Position numbers and translations under genes: made by a program | IMG/VR virus record: IMGVR_UViG_3300045020_000093 | Coordinates: 1 to 39,331 of that record | DNA length: 39,331 bases | Source of the DNA: a virus | Reading direction: 5' to 3' (one strand) | Shown here: piece by piece, positions 31,071 through 38,512 of the stretch | How positions within the stretch are numbered: position 1 is the first letter of the stretch | Layout of the letters: the number at the start of each line of letters is the position of its first letter | The notes under the pieces: generated by a model | Told to the model about the DNA's origin: nothing | The model's database searches: none | What the model saw: only the letters and a program-made list of their open reading frames with translations

Positions 31071-31484
31071 TTATGGGCTCTCAAATGGTACGCTAGCGAA
31101 TGCATAGACCGTAAGCCCAGCTACATTTTCAGAAGCGGTGTAAACTATTCTGACCCATCGGGAAGGAGTCTCAATATCCCAATGCGTGGCACCTACCGCC
31201 GTAATAGCAACCGTGCTATTGGGAATGGTGACCGTATCTACCGGAGTGGTTGATCCAGTGGCAACCAAAGGCCCGCTCCCCCAAGTGACATTATAGTTCT
31301 CTGGGGCGTTGGAGGCCTGCACATAGACGCTACCAGTAGGGGCGTTGGAACCTGCTAAGACAAATGACAGTGAAACATTGGTGGCGGATCGTTTATCGCA
31401 CCACATAGAAGTTATCGAATTACTACCAGATGCTAACGCGAGCCCATCTGGTTGGATAAGCGAAGCTTGTGAATTGGAAGCCAT
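31071..31484 (-). CDS. Small virion protein, first gene of fibre operon
   Basis: A 137-aa beta-rich protein, with SLSFVLAGSNAPTGSVYVQA and HWDIETPSRWVRIVYTASEN. The second segment is like small beta-sandwich proteins found with phage fibres. AAGGAGAATATAAT lies before the ATG. Adhesion or assembly role inferred from the operon. Confidence 0.65.
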   Translation of the reverse strand: MASNSQASLIQPDGLALASGSNSITSMWCDKRSATNVSLSFVLAGSNAPTGSVYVQASNAPENYNVTWGSGPLVATGSTTPVDTVTIPNSTVAITAVGATHWDIETPSRWVRIVYTASENVAGLTVYAFASVPFESP

Positions 31485-31903
31485 ATTATATTCTCCTTCA
31501 ACATCGGCACTAAGCTATTAGAGATCAAATAGCTTCAAGTCCTTGTGGCTCTCTATGGTCAGGATCAACCGCTCATAGAGAATAAGAGAACCTAATTAGG
31601 GTTGTGGAGCAAACCATTTCAGCTCTCTAAGAGATATACCTACTTATTGATATTTCGGATCATTCCCCCTATTAGATCGGTTGATCGAAAAGTTAGGAAA
31701 CTTTTCTCTACTCTCTAACTCTTTTTGATATCTCTTTTCGTTTTGTCGAGATCCAGTTCGAAAAAGTTGGGAAATTATACTGCCGTATAAACAGCTTCCC
31801 CGCTTTCAACTTATACGGTTGCTTTGGGCGCGACCCTCGACAAGGAGAGCCAGCTTAGCGCTTCTCAATTTTTAGAGAGCCTCTTGGGCCGCGTGTGTCG
31901 AGT
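31485..31903. other. Structured intergenic region
   Basis: About 420 bases without a gene. It holds a hairpin AAAAGTT-AGGA-AACTTTT (31688-31705), GATCGGTTGATCG (31675-31687) and the nested dyad at 31743-31843. The promoter for the minus-strand fibre operon must lie here or to its right. I cannot assign a sigma70 site with confidence. Confidence 0.5.
31743..31843. repeat. Nested inverted repeat (possible structured RNA or origin)
   Basis: Arms from outside in: TTGTCGAG (31743-31750) with CTCGACAA (31836-31843); AAGTTG (31764-31769) with CAACTT (31807-31812); GGGAA (31769-31773) with TTCCC (31796-31800); TTATAC (31775-31780) with GTATAA (31785-31790), loop TGCC. An alternative pairing is CCGTATAA (31783-31790) with TTATACGG (31811-31818). 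All arms nest, so a single long imperfect hairpin is possible in DNA or RNA. Confidence 0.65.
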
Positions 31904-32269
31904 TTATGGCTTGCATGTGCACGCGTAGTAGTGGGGCGCCATAGTATGCCACCAATCGCGAGTAAGAAAACGGCACTTAGGGCATCTGTCTGTCAGTTCA
32001 AAGAAGGACGGGAGCGCCCAATAGCGAAAGCGCTGATACTCTGGCTCCGCTCGGATAGCTCCAAGCCGATAGCCTTGGTCAAGACATGCCTTGATATGCT
32101 TCGGGCGGAAGTGGCGGGCTTCCGGGTGCGTCCAAACTCCCCTTCGTGAGCGAGGGTCGTAGGTGCCGGGTGGCAGAGGGGGAGGCGGTAGGTACAGCCC
32201 CTTGGCCAGCTCTCTAACGGTCAAGCCTTGGGGGTTGACGCGAAAGATACGCTGTAGCCAAGGGAGCAT
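31904..32269 (-). CDS. Hypothetical protein with Cys-rich C-terminus
   Basis: A 121-aa protein. The N-terminal half may be a winged-helix-like domain (NPQGLTVRELAKGLYLPPPP), and CPKCRFLTRDWW with a final CTCKP forms a likely zinc site. There is no strong ribosome site. A frame on the opposite strand (31895-32149) is less protein-like. It ends where the structured region begins. Could be a small DNA-binding regulator. Confidence 0.6.
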   Translation of the reverse strand: MLPWLQRIFRVNPQGLTVRELAKGLYLPPPPLPPGTYDPRSRRGVWTHPEARHFRPKHIKACLDQGYRLGAIRAEPEYQRFRYWALPSFFELTDRCPKCRFLTRDWWHTMAPHYYACTCKP

Positions 32270-32309
32270 GATTTCTACAGCCTACCAAAAACCGTGCCAA
32301 AGAAAAACG

Positions 32310-32324
32310 ACCCATTCAACCGCA
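32310..32324 (+). promoter_or_regulatory. ACCCATTCAA upstream element, copy 1
   Basis: ACCCATTCAACCGCA, 67 bases before the 32377 ATG. A 14-of-15 match recurs 71 bases before the 32697 ATG, and the first ten bases recur at 35292. A hairpin, CGTAAG/CTTACG (loop GCGAGGCG), lies between it and the gene. Confidence 0.45.
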
Positions 32325-32376
32325 ACCCGGCTCGTAAGGCGAGGCGCTTACGCCTCCCCAACGAAAGACCAACCCG

Positions 32377-32604
32377 ATGAAGTCAAAAATGACCCGCAAG
32401 AATGCTCGCGCCAACATCCTCACCGTTATCAAGGGGCTAGATAATCTCCAAGAGCTTCTTGAGGGTGATGAGTCCGATGAGTGCTTGGCATTGCTCGACA
32501 AGGCAACCGAGGTTTTTCTTCGGCTGAACGGCTGGACGAGTAAAGAGTTTCGTATTGCCTTCGAACTTATAGACAAAGCATGCTGTAAGTTCTACTGCCG
32601 ATAA
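32377..32604 (+). CDS. Small helical hypothetical protein
   Basis: A 75-aa protein. A basic start (MKSKMTRKNARAN) is followed by helices (ILTVIKGLDNLQELLEG, DECLALLDKATEVFLRLNG). There is no clear ribosome site for either ATG (32377 or 32389). The conserved ACCCATTCAA element lies 67 bases upstream. Confidence 0.5.
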   Translation: MKSKMTRKNARANILTVIKGLDNLQELLEGDESDECLALLDKATEVFLRLNGWTSKEFRIAFELIDKACCKFYCR

Positions 32605-32625
32605 ATATACGGGCAAGCGAATCTA

Positions 32626-32640
32626 ACCCATTCAATCGCA
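32626..32640 (+). promoter_or_regulatory. ACCCATTCAA upstream element, copy 2
   Basis: ACCCATTCAATCGCA, 71 bases before the 32697 ATG; one mismatch to copy 1, at almost the same distance from the gene start. Confidence 0.45.
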
Positions 32641-32696
32641 CACGCTCGCCATATACGCAACAACCAACCCAAACCCTAAAAGGACTTACCTACACC

Positions 32697-32990
32697 ATGA
32701 AGACTTCCTCTGCTAAAAAGCTTACCGTTCGCATTCCCGCTCGCTCTATCAAGGTCAGCATTGAAACTGACAATGTAGGGAAATATTGCACTTGTTGCGG
32801 CAAGAAGGCTACTGCAAAGAACTATCTTTTGCAGACGGCTCCCAACATGGCAAGGTTTAGCGAGATGGATCCGTCATTCGATTCGCAAGCGGAAGCGCTC
32901 GATTACATCAAGAGCAACCCGAACGAAGATTACAACGTGATCAACGTAGCCAGCGCTTGCGCCAGCTTTCCCGCTTGCGGCTCAAACTAA
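32697..32990 (+). CDS. Hypothetical protein with CxxC
   Basis: A 97-aa protein. Basic N-terminus (KTSSAKKLTVRIPARSIKV), CTCCGKKA near residues 32-39, and a Cys-rich tail (ASACASFPACGSN) suggest a metal site. AAAGGA lies upstream, but 12 bases from the ATG, which is long. Likely a one-gene transcript ending before 33122. Confidence 0.65.
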   Translation: MKTSSAKKLTVRIPARSIKVSIETDNVGKYCTCCGKKATAKNYLLQTAPNMARFSEMDPSFDSQAEALDYIKSNPNEDYNVINVASACASFPACGSN

Positions 32991-33040
32991 TAAAATTAGG
33001 CTCCCCTTGACGAGCGGTTGAGCCGTGCACAAGATGTAAG

Positions 33041-33066
33041 TGCGAGCCACAATTCCGTGGTTCGCA
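33041..33066 (+). other. Hairpin upstream of terminator
   Basis: TGCGAGCCAC and GTGGTTCGCA, a 10-bp stem with one G-T pair and a 6-base loop. It is followed by AT-rich sequence, then the strong terminator. A TTGACG at 33008-33013 may be a -35 box. Together these could define a small RNA of about 90 bases or a leader. Confidence 0.45.
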
Positions 33067-33087
33067 TAATAACAAAACAAAAGATCG

Positions 33088-33122
33088 AAAGACCCCATAT
33101 CGAAAGGTATGGGGTCTTTTTA
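33088..33122 (+). terminator. Strong intrinsic terminator just before a gene
   Basis: AAAGACCCCATA (33088-33099) and TATGGGGTCTTT (33108-33119) form a perfect 12-bp stem with an 8-base loop, followed by TTT. The next gene's ribosome site starts about four bases further on, so transcription of that gene must read through this or begin after it. Confidence 0.9.
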
Positions 33123-33140
33123 TATTGGAGAATTAGTATC

Positions 33141-33347
33141 ATGAAAACATTTAGCGTTCATTCCGATTTTCACGTTCTGATTGATGCAGATACGAAAGAG
33201 CAAGCCGAGGAGATAGCCGATAATATTATCGGGGCCGTTTTGGATTGCACTTGCGCCCAACATGCCAAAGAGGACAAGGCGGGCGATCTAGAGTTTGACA
33301 AGGTGGAAGCCTATGAGCTTCCTAGCCAAGAAGAGGTGCAATCATGA
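33141..33347 (+). CDS. Small acidic hypothetical protein
   Basis: A 68-aa protein. ATG 33141 has TTGGAG upstream; a longer frame from 33018 runs through the terminator and is rejected. It starts with a strand-helix (MKTFSVHSDFHVLIDADTKEQAEEIADNI), a ferredoxin-like small fold often seen in phage accessory proteins. The stop is in an ATGA overlap. Confidence 0.7.
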   Translation: MKTFSVHSDFHVLIDADTKEQAEEIADNIIGAVLDCTCAQHAKEDKAGDLEFDKVEAYELPSQEEVQS

Positions 33348-33727
33348 AACCTCCTTTCACTACCGGGGCGGCGCTTGCCCTCTCAACTACCAGCCTTGAA
33401 GACTTCGATAAACTTTCCCCGCAAGAGCAACATAACGACTTGGTCAAAGGGCTAAGCAACTTGCAAGGGCTAACTCGCAAAGGCTTGATCAATAGCCTTG
33501 TTGGGTTTCTCGTGAGTGGTTTCTTTGTCTATTACAATTTCTGGATCGCTAAAAGCAGACTCTCCCCTTTCTTTGGTTATAGTCAAGTGGCAATGACTCT
33601 GTTTTTCATTGTCAACTTTTTCGTTTGGATCAAACGCCATAGGTATAATAAGAACGCAGGAGTGGTAGTAGAGTTCATTTGGAGAATACATCAAGCAAAA
33701 ATCAACAGCAACAAGGATCTATCATGA
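33344..33727 (+). CDS. Membrane protein with two transmembrane segments
   Basis: A 127-aa protein. Cytoplasmic helix first (LSPQEQHNDLVKGLSNLQGL), then two hydrophobic segments (LINSLVGFLVSGFFVYYNF and YSQVAMTLFFIVNFFVWIK), then a basic tail. Linked by ATGA overlaps to both neighbours. Superinfection exclusion or lysis-control roles are possible guesses. Confidence 0.7.
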   Translation: MKPPFTTGAALALSTTSLEDFDKLSPQEQHNDLVKGLSNLQGLTRKGLINSLVGFLVSGFFVYYNFWIAKSRLSPFFGYSQVAMTLFFIVNFFVWIKRHRYNKNAGVVVEFIWRIHQAKINSNKDLS

Positions 33728-34611
33728 ATGACTTAGCTAACTTGACATCAGAAGAAATTACCCGGGCCGGCATTGCCGACCAATTCGATCGCGCTTGCAT
33801 TGCTTTGGGAAAACGCATCAACTCCGCCCACAACGCGGAGTTGGTGTGGCAAGCTCATCAAGCCTATCTGCAACTGTATCCCGAAACCGCCAGAGGTAAG
33901 GGAAACAGCAAAGAGAAGGATCCAGAGGTAAAGTCCTTTCGCCTTATGGCGGCAGAGAAAGCGGGAGTGCCTCTCCAAACCATTGACATCCTCCTTCCTA
34001 TTGGTCGCATGTGGGCCACTATGGATCCCGATCTAAAAGAGAGTTTCCGCAAGACCAAGGGCGGCAGAACGCAAAACCTCTTGCGGGCCGTGGCAAGCCC
34101 CTCTCTACCGGAAGAGAAGCGGACTAAGCTACTCTCTGATTATGTAGCGCAAACGCTGACCTATTCCGAGTTGCAAGAAGCCCTCAAACCAGCCAAGAAG
34201 GATCCTTCTGACAAGAAGCTGGTAGATAAGCTCAACAAGCAATCAAGCCCCAAGCCGCAAACGGGCAAGCGTATCTCCCTAACCGATTTTCCTTTTCCTT
34301 CCGAGATGGATCAAGCGAGAGAGCGCGATCGGGAGGCACTGCCGGGCCTAATGGAGAATGAAATCAAAGGCATCTTGCAGCAAATGGTCAAACCGAAGAA
34401 TTTAGAGGCGCATGATAGTCCACCCGCTCGGTTGGGCGAATGCATCATTATGCAAATGTTCCTCAATCTCTGGGGTTGTTTTTGCGTCAACCTTTCTACC
34501 GAAGGCAACGGTAAGATCGTGCTAACCAAACGCTTTGGGATCGCTAACTCAGAGGCGGAAGCGTTGGAGCTTTTCAAGGTGTATGATAACCCGAAGGAGA
34601 ATGCAGCATGA
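33724..34611 (+). CDS. Hypothetical helical protein (295 aa)
   Basis: ATG 33724 overlaps the membrane-protein stop (ATGA) and has AAGGAT before it. Helices (NDLANLTSEEITRAGIADQF and later GIADQFDRACIALGKRI) and a basic middle with GRTQNLLRAV then TYSELQEALKPA give a look of ParB-like DNA-binding proteins, but I cannot place the motifs firmly. The C-terminal part (CIIMQMFLNLWGCFCVN) is hydrophobic. Unknown function. Confidence 0.7.
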   Translation: MNDLANLTSEEITRAGIADQFDRACIALGKRINSAHNAELVWQAHQAYLQLYPETARGKGNSKEKDPEVKSFRLMAAEKAGVPLQTIDILLPIGRMWATMDPDLKESFRKTKGGRTQNLLRAVASPSLPEEKRTKLLSDYVAQTLTYSELQEALKPAKKDPSDKKLVDKLNKQSSPKPQTGKRISLTDFPFPSEMDQARERDREALPGLMENEIKGILQQMVKPKNLEAHDSPPARLGECIIMQMFLNLWGCFCVNLSTEGNGKIVLTKRFGIANSEAEALELFKVYDNPKENAA

Positions 34612-34676
34612 TAGCCGTTAGCATTCTCTTGGGCGCGGTATATCTATTAGCAGAGGTATGCGTCAAACGACAGTAG
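34608..34676 (+). CDS. 22-aa membrane peptide
   Basis: Begins in an ATGA overlap. One hydrophobic helix (AVSILLGAVYLLAEV) with a basic end (KRQ). A terminator follows about 30 bases later. Very short, but the coupling favours a real gene. Confidence 0.45.
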   Translation: MIAVSILLGAVYLLAEVCVKRQ

Positions 34677-34707
34677 CGGCACCCAAGGGGCCTAGCAGCA
34701 AGAGGAA

Positions 34708-34739
34708 GGGGAGCCTATGACATGAAGGCTCCTCTTTTT
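34708..34739 (+). terminator. Intrinsic terminator
   Basis: GGGGAGCC (34708-34715) and GGCTCCTC (34727-34734) with one wobble pair and an 11-base loop, followed by TTTTT. Ends the 33141-34676 operon. Confidence 0.85.
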
Positions 34740-34774
34740 CTTTGTTATATGTTTATTGGAGAGAGGGTTAAGAT

Positions 34775-35221
34775 ATGAGAGATAAAGCTAAACAGATGAT
34801 TGCGATCAAGCGATATCAGAAGACCGAAAAGGGTAAGGCGGCTAATGCGAGAGCCTGCAAAAACTATCGTCTAAAGCACCCTGATAGGATCAAGGCAATT
34901 GAGCTCAAACGCTCACAAGACGAAGCTCGCAAGGAGCGCCGCAGGCAACAAGCTAAGGAGAAGCGAGCCAAACAGAAGTTCGAAAGAGAAAGATACCTCA
35001 AACATTGCATTGAGATACACACTGACTTATATCTGTCTTTCCAAAGTGTAGGCTTATTGCAAGAGGAATATAAAGAGAATGTCGTGTTATGGGTTTTGGT
35101 TGAGCTGGAAAGGTATACCTCAGTCTTCCCCAAAACCAAAGCCTTCGAACTAAACTTGCCTACCAGAATGCACATTGCCGAACAGGTTCAGCGCAGGGTC
35201 AACCTAAAGGCGTTCCTGTAA
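34775..35221 (+). CDS. Basic coiled-coil hypothetical protein ending LKAFL
   Basis: A 148-aa protein. The first 75 residues are highly basic (KRYQKTEKGKAANARACKNY; later KERRRQQAKEKRAKQKFERE), a coiled-coil likely to bind nucleic acid. The second half is a helical domain ending EQVQRRVNLKAFL. The same C-terminal five residues end the tandem zinc-ribbon proteins. GGAGAGAGGG precedes the ATG. Monocistronic between two terminators or promoters. Confidence 0.75.
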   Translation: MRDKAKQMIAIKRYQKTEKGKAANARACKNYRLKHPDRIKAIELKRSQDEARKERRRQQAKEKRAKQKFERERYLKHCIEIHTDLYLSFQSVGLLQEEYKENVVLWVLVELERYTSVFPKTKAFELNLPTRMHIAEQVQRRVNLKAFL

Positions 35222-35291
35222 TTCCGTATACAAAGAATTCGCTCGCACTTTGTCTCACCATTCTTCTAGAAAAGGTTAGCTTATGGCTTGC

Positions 35292-35301
35292 ACCCATTCA
35301 A
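35292..35301 (+). promoter_or_regulatory. ACCCATTCAA upstream element, copy 3
   Basis: Ten exact bases shared with 32310 and 32626. It lies 31 bases before the tiny ORF at 35323 and about 100 before the lipoprotein gene. Confidence 0.35.
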
Positions 35302-35322
35302 GCCGTTGCTATTAGATAAGGT

Positions 35323-35391
35323 ATGGACGCTCTGTTAGTTGGACTCTTCGGAGCATTTGGAATGCTCCTCATCTGGATCAAAGGAAAATAA
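35323..35391 (+). CDS. 22-aa membrane peptide
   Basis: One hydrophobic helix (LLVGLFGAFGMLLIWI) with a KGK end, ending five bases before the lipoprotein ATG. The ribosome site (AAGGT) is too close for a strong start. The pairing with a lipoprotein is suggestive of an envelope or lysis pair, but a 22-residue peptide is shorter than known inner spanins. Confidence 0.4.
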   Translation: MDALLVGLFGAFGMLLIWIKGK

Positions 35392-35395
35392 GTCA

Positions 35396-35800
35396 ATGAA
35401 TAAGCTCAATGTTGTTTTTATGGTGGTGGTAGGTGTCTTGCTGGCGTTGGTGGTCTCGACCTTGACGGGTTGCACCTCTTCCGTTGCGGTTGATGACAAC
35501 CAAGTCTTGGATATTGGATGCGGGGGAGCCGATAACGCTTGGACCTTCAACATGTTCCAAGACTCCTCCTATCCCAGCGGTTACGGCGCTTGCGTTCAAA
35601 CCAAAACGGAGCCCGAGACGTGCGGCCCTATGGTGGTGCAGACGGTGGGAAGCACTGGGGTCAATTCCACCAAACCCACTGGTTGGCTGACCATTCAATA
35701 CAACGGTGCCACCTTCTCCTACCAGATGTCTACCTACTCACTTCAAATTTCTGGCTTGGGGAAAGATCCTATTTCGGTGGATTGCCCCAACGCCAAATAG
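35396..35800 (+). CDS. Lipoprotein
   Basis: A 134-aa protein. Short basic start (MNKL), hydrophobic core (VVFMVVVGVLLALVVSTL), lipobox LTGC with Cys26, then TSS. AAAGGAAAA precedes the ATG. An upstream in-frame ATG at 35339 is rejected because it would spoil the signal peptide. The mature part (Cys-containing, beta-rich) matches no known family. Superinfection exclusion, outer-membrane spanin or conversion are all possible. Confidence 0.8.
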   Translation: MNKLNVVFMVVVGVLLALVVSTLTGCTSSVAVDDNQVLDIGCGGADNAWTFNMFQDSSYPSGYGACVQTKTEPETCGPMVVQTVGSTGVNSTKPTGWLTIQYNGATFSYQMSTYSLQISGLGKDPISVDCPNAK

Positions 35801-35825
35801 AAATCAGCTTCCCTTGGCGGCTTTT
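35791..35825 (+). terminator. Weak terminator for the lipoprotein transcript
   Basis: CGCCAA (35791-35796) pairs with TTGGCG (35814-35819), loop 17, then GCTTTTT. It overlaps the end of the convergent 902-aa gene. Confidence 0.45.
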
Positions 35826-38512
35826 TGGCTGGTTGTAAGATACGAGTTGGCTAAGTTGTCTTGTGCCTTGGCTGGCATCTTCTTCTTGCTGGCCCCGTTG
35901 GAAGCGTTTGCCGATGGGGTAGGGGCGGGGTAGACGCTCTGTAAAGCCGGCACTTGGGAGGTGCTCTCATCCAAATTGGTACCCATCATAATACCCAAGC
36001 TTAGCCTTTGCTGATAGCTCAGGTCCGGCTTATTCTTCAAGCCCTCGTTGGTCAAAGCTATTCTCATCTTCTGGATGATGTTGGGATTGACTGCCGCTGC
36101 AATGGCTACATCGGTAGCGGTAATCGAGTTGTCCTTCATCATCTCGAAAAGGTGGGTAGGATCGGTCGCTACGGTGAGGGCTCGTTGATATTTGCTCTTG
36201 GTTTCCGGGCTAATCTCTTCCCCCGCTACCTTAGCGGCAAAGGGATGAGCTTGGTCCATGGCGGGGTCTTTGGGTAGGACCGTCTGCAAGACCTTCATTA
36301 GCCTGAGCTGGTGTTGCGTGTATTCATCCGCCACTTGGTCAAGTCCTTCCGCTTTGAGCGTTTGGACCACGGGTTGAATGTTAGCCGCGAATTTGGCGGG
36401 GTCAGCTTGGGTAGCGGTTACCGCATTGCGAACCGTCTCCAGTTGCTTCTGGTGCGTTAGCCCCACCGGGGAGCCTGGGAGTAAGCTCTGTAGGCCGTGG
36501 TTTGCCGCTGCATAGCCCGCTGCTTTGCCCGAAGCAAAGTGGTCAAGCAAACCCTTGGCACCCTCGGAAATGGCCTTTTCTTGGCTCCCCATGGCCTCTA
36601 AAACGGCCGTAGTGGCTGGCTTGGCCCCTTCCCCTATTAGGCGCTGCATAGCCTCGCTTAGGGCTCGTTGCTCCAAAGCCTTCTTGGCAGCGGTCAAACC
36701 GAGCCCAGCGGCTAGGGCCATAGGTCCGGGGAGGTGGAGCAAGGAGTGAGCTACCAGCATGAAAGCTCCACTACGGAGCGGACGCATCCCCATTACCGAT
36801 TGTATGGCATCCCCCGGCAAGAGCTTGGCTTGACGCCTCTCTAAGCTTGTCCCGAAGATCTTGGATAGGTTGTAGGCGGCTCGGTCTTGACGCAACCCGC
36901 TGACAATGTCGGCCACCCCCTGGGCGCCAGACTCCCCTAGCTTCTTGGCGGCTTGATCTTCCGCTCCAATCAAACCCTCGCGCAAGAGACTTGCGGCACT
37001 CTTGGTCAAGCGGGCGATGTTTTGATCGCCCCTCCAATCAACACGATTACCAAACCACGCTTTAGCTTTTTGAGTAGCATCAAAGGTGCCCTCCTTGGCG
37101 GTTGATTTGAGTTGCTCTAACAAGGGATTGAGAGCTTTATAGGCTTCTTGATCCATCGGCGACAGTTTGGCAAGAGATTGTTTCCACTTGCGAGCATCTT
37201 GCAATGCCTCTTTAGCTGCTAGTTTTTCTTCGGCTGATAAGCCGGTCTTACCCACCAATTCTTTGGCCGAGCTAATAGCTTCATCGGCTGCAAAGTGTTC
37301 TGCGGCACCCGGCACCAATTGCTTGACCTTTTCACTGACGTCAGACAGAGAGGAGCGGATAATTTGATCCTTCTCTGGTAGTTCGTCCAGTGCCTTGATT
37401 GCTTTGCCAATGCGTGGCCCGCTCTCACCCAAAGACAGAGCCTTATCGATACTCTCTTCTATGGGAGCTTTGGGATCAATTTTGGCAGCTTTCAATAAAT
37501 CGGGAAGGGCCGATCCGTTGTCTGCAATCTCCTTGGGTGTCATCCCCAAAGCCTTGCCTACTGCATTGATGTCCTCTGGCCTTGCTTCTCCGGTAGCTTC
37601 TTCCGCTCCCCCAAGCGCCTTATTGGCTAGCTCCTTAGCCTCGCCACCTAGGGCAGAGACACCAGAGAATAAGCCGTGTAAAGCGATGTTGCCACCGATG
37701 CCAACCGCCAAATGTTCAGCGGCTCCCTTATAGTCTTTGTTGATGATGTCTTGTGCGACCGGTTCAGCACTGAAGACGGCACCCTCTACCGCTTGGGCTC
37801 CCAGCTTGGAGGCCAGTGAGGCGCCTTCCGCTCCCAATCCAAGAGCACCCGCCACACCTTTACCAGCGGCTCCCAAACCAACGGCCGATCCCACCTCACC
37901 CAAACCCGCACCCGTATAGTAGGCGGTTGGATCTTTCTCTTTGGTCTGTTTCTCAATCTCTTCCGCTATCTCTTTATCTTCGGGACTGTCAAAAGCTTCC
38001 GCGATATTGACCAGCGGATTGTGTTTACTGATACCAGTAGCTACGGCACTCAAAGTGGAGCCGGGCTTATCGAGCTCATCGCTCACGGCTTGCTCGACAT
38101 CCTTGTGATGTTGGGCGGCGTTTCTATCGGCTAAGGTGGAAAGGCGAAACTTACCCGATGCTATAGCCTCTTTGGCGTCATCATCCGGCACTTGATATAG
38201 CTTCCCATCATCGCCCACGAGAGGCAAATCAACAGGAGCATGGGAGCCACTGACCACGGCTTGATCCGCTTGGTTCTCTGGTATCGGTTCCAACTCTCCT
38301 GTCTGTTGGTTCTTCAACTGAACCGTGGGAGCTTCCTTGACGTGCATCGGGGTTTCTGTTGCCGTACCCAACCCTTTGGGTTCCTCGTCTTGTTGGGGAG
38401 CTTGTGGGGCGGTTTGCTGCGCTGGCTTGAATGCACCAGAGGCTAACGCCTCTTGTGCGTCCGCTTCTGGGACATCATACAGTTTTCCGTCATTGCCTTG
38501 CAATGCTACCAT
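35804..38512 (-). CDS. Large internal virion/ejection protein candidate (902 aa) with N-terminal repeats
   Basis: Three similar about 28-residue repeats open the protein, at residues 2-29, 64-91 and 97-124, each with a DGKLY (or TGELE) strand, then VP and a helix ending ASG (as in DGKLYDVPEADAQEALASG). A Gly/Ala-rich hydrophobic stretch (LGEVGSAVGLGAAGKGVAGA) near residue 205 could insert in membrane. The rest is long Ala/Leu/Glu-rich helix. Position at the end of the tail/virion operon and composition fit a DNA-ejection protein. ATG overlaps the upstream stop as TAATG. No transglycosylase motif seen. Confidence 0.7.
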   Translation of the reverse strand: MVALQGNDGKLYDVPEADAQEALASGAFKPAQQTAPQAPQQDEEPKGLGTATETPMHVKEAPTVQLKNQQTGELEPIPENQADQAVVSGSHAPVDLPLVGDDGKLYQVPDDDAKEAIASGKFRLSTLADRNAAQHHKDVEQAVSDELDKPGSTLSAVATGISKHNPLVNIAEAFDSPEDKEIAEEIEKQTKEKDPTAYYTGAGLGEVGSAVGLGAAGKGVAGALGLGAEGASLASKLGAQAVEGAVFSAEPVAQDIINKDYKGAAEHLAVGIGGNIALHGLFSGVSALGGEAKELANKALGGAEEATGEARPEDINAVGKALGMTPKEIADNGSALPDLLKAAKIDPKAPIEESIDKALSLGESGPRIGKAIKALDELPEKDQIIRSSLSDVSEKVKQLVPGAAEHFAADEAISSAKELVGKTGLSAEEKLAAKEALQDARKWKQSLAKLSPMDQEAYKALNPLLEQLKSTAKEGTFDATQKAKAWFGNRVDWRGDQNIARLTKSAASLLREGLIGAEDQAAKKLGESGAQGVADIVSGLRQDRAAYNLSKIFGTSLERRQAKLLPGDAIQSVMGMRPLRSGAFMLVAHSLLHLPGPMALAAGLGLTAAKKALEQRALSEAMQRLIGEGAKPATTAVLEAMGSQEKAISEGAKGLLDHFASGKAAGYAAANHGLQSLLPGSPVGLTHQKQLETVRNAVTATQADPAKFAANIQPVVQTLKAEGLDQVADEYTQHQLRLMKVLQTVLPKDPAMDQAHPFAAKVAGEEISPETKSKYQRALTVATDPTHLFEMMKDNSITATDVAIAAAVNPNIIQKMRIALTNEGLKNKPDLSYQQRLSLGIMMGTNLDESTSQVPALQSVYPAPTPSANASNGASKKKMPAKAQDNLANSYLTTSQKAAKGS

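Noticed and set aside
31895-32149. Plus-strand 84-codon frame
   Set aside because: Opposite to the minus-strand 31904-32269 gene, which has a convincing Cys-rich end; the plus product is not protein-like.
33018-33140. Longer start for the 33141 gene
   Set aside because: Would translate across the strong terminator; ATG 33141 has its own ribosome site.
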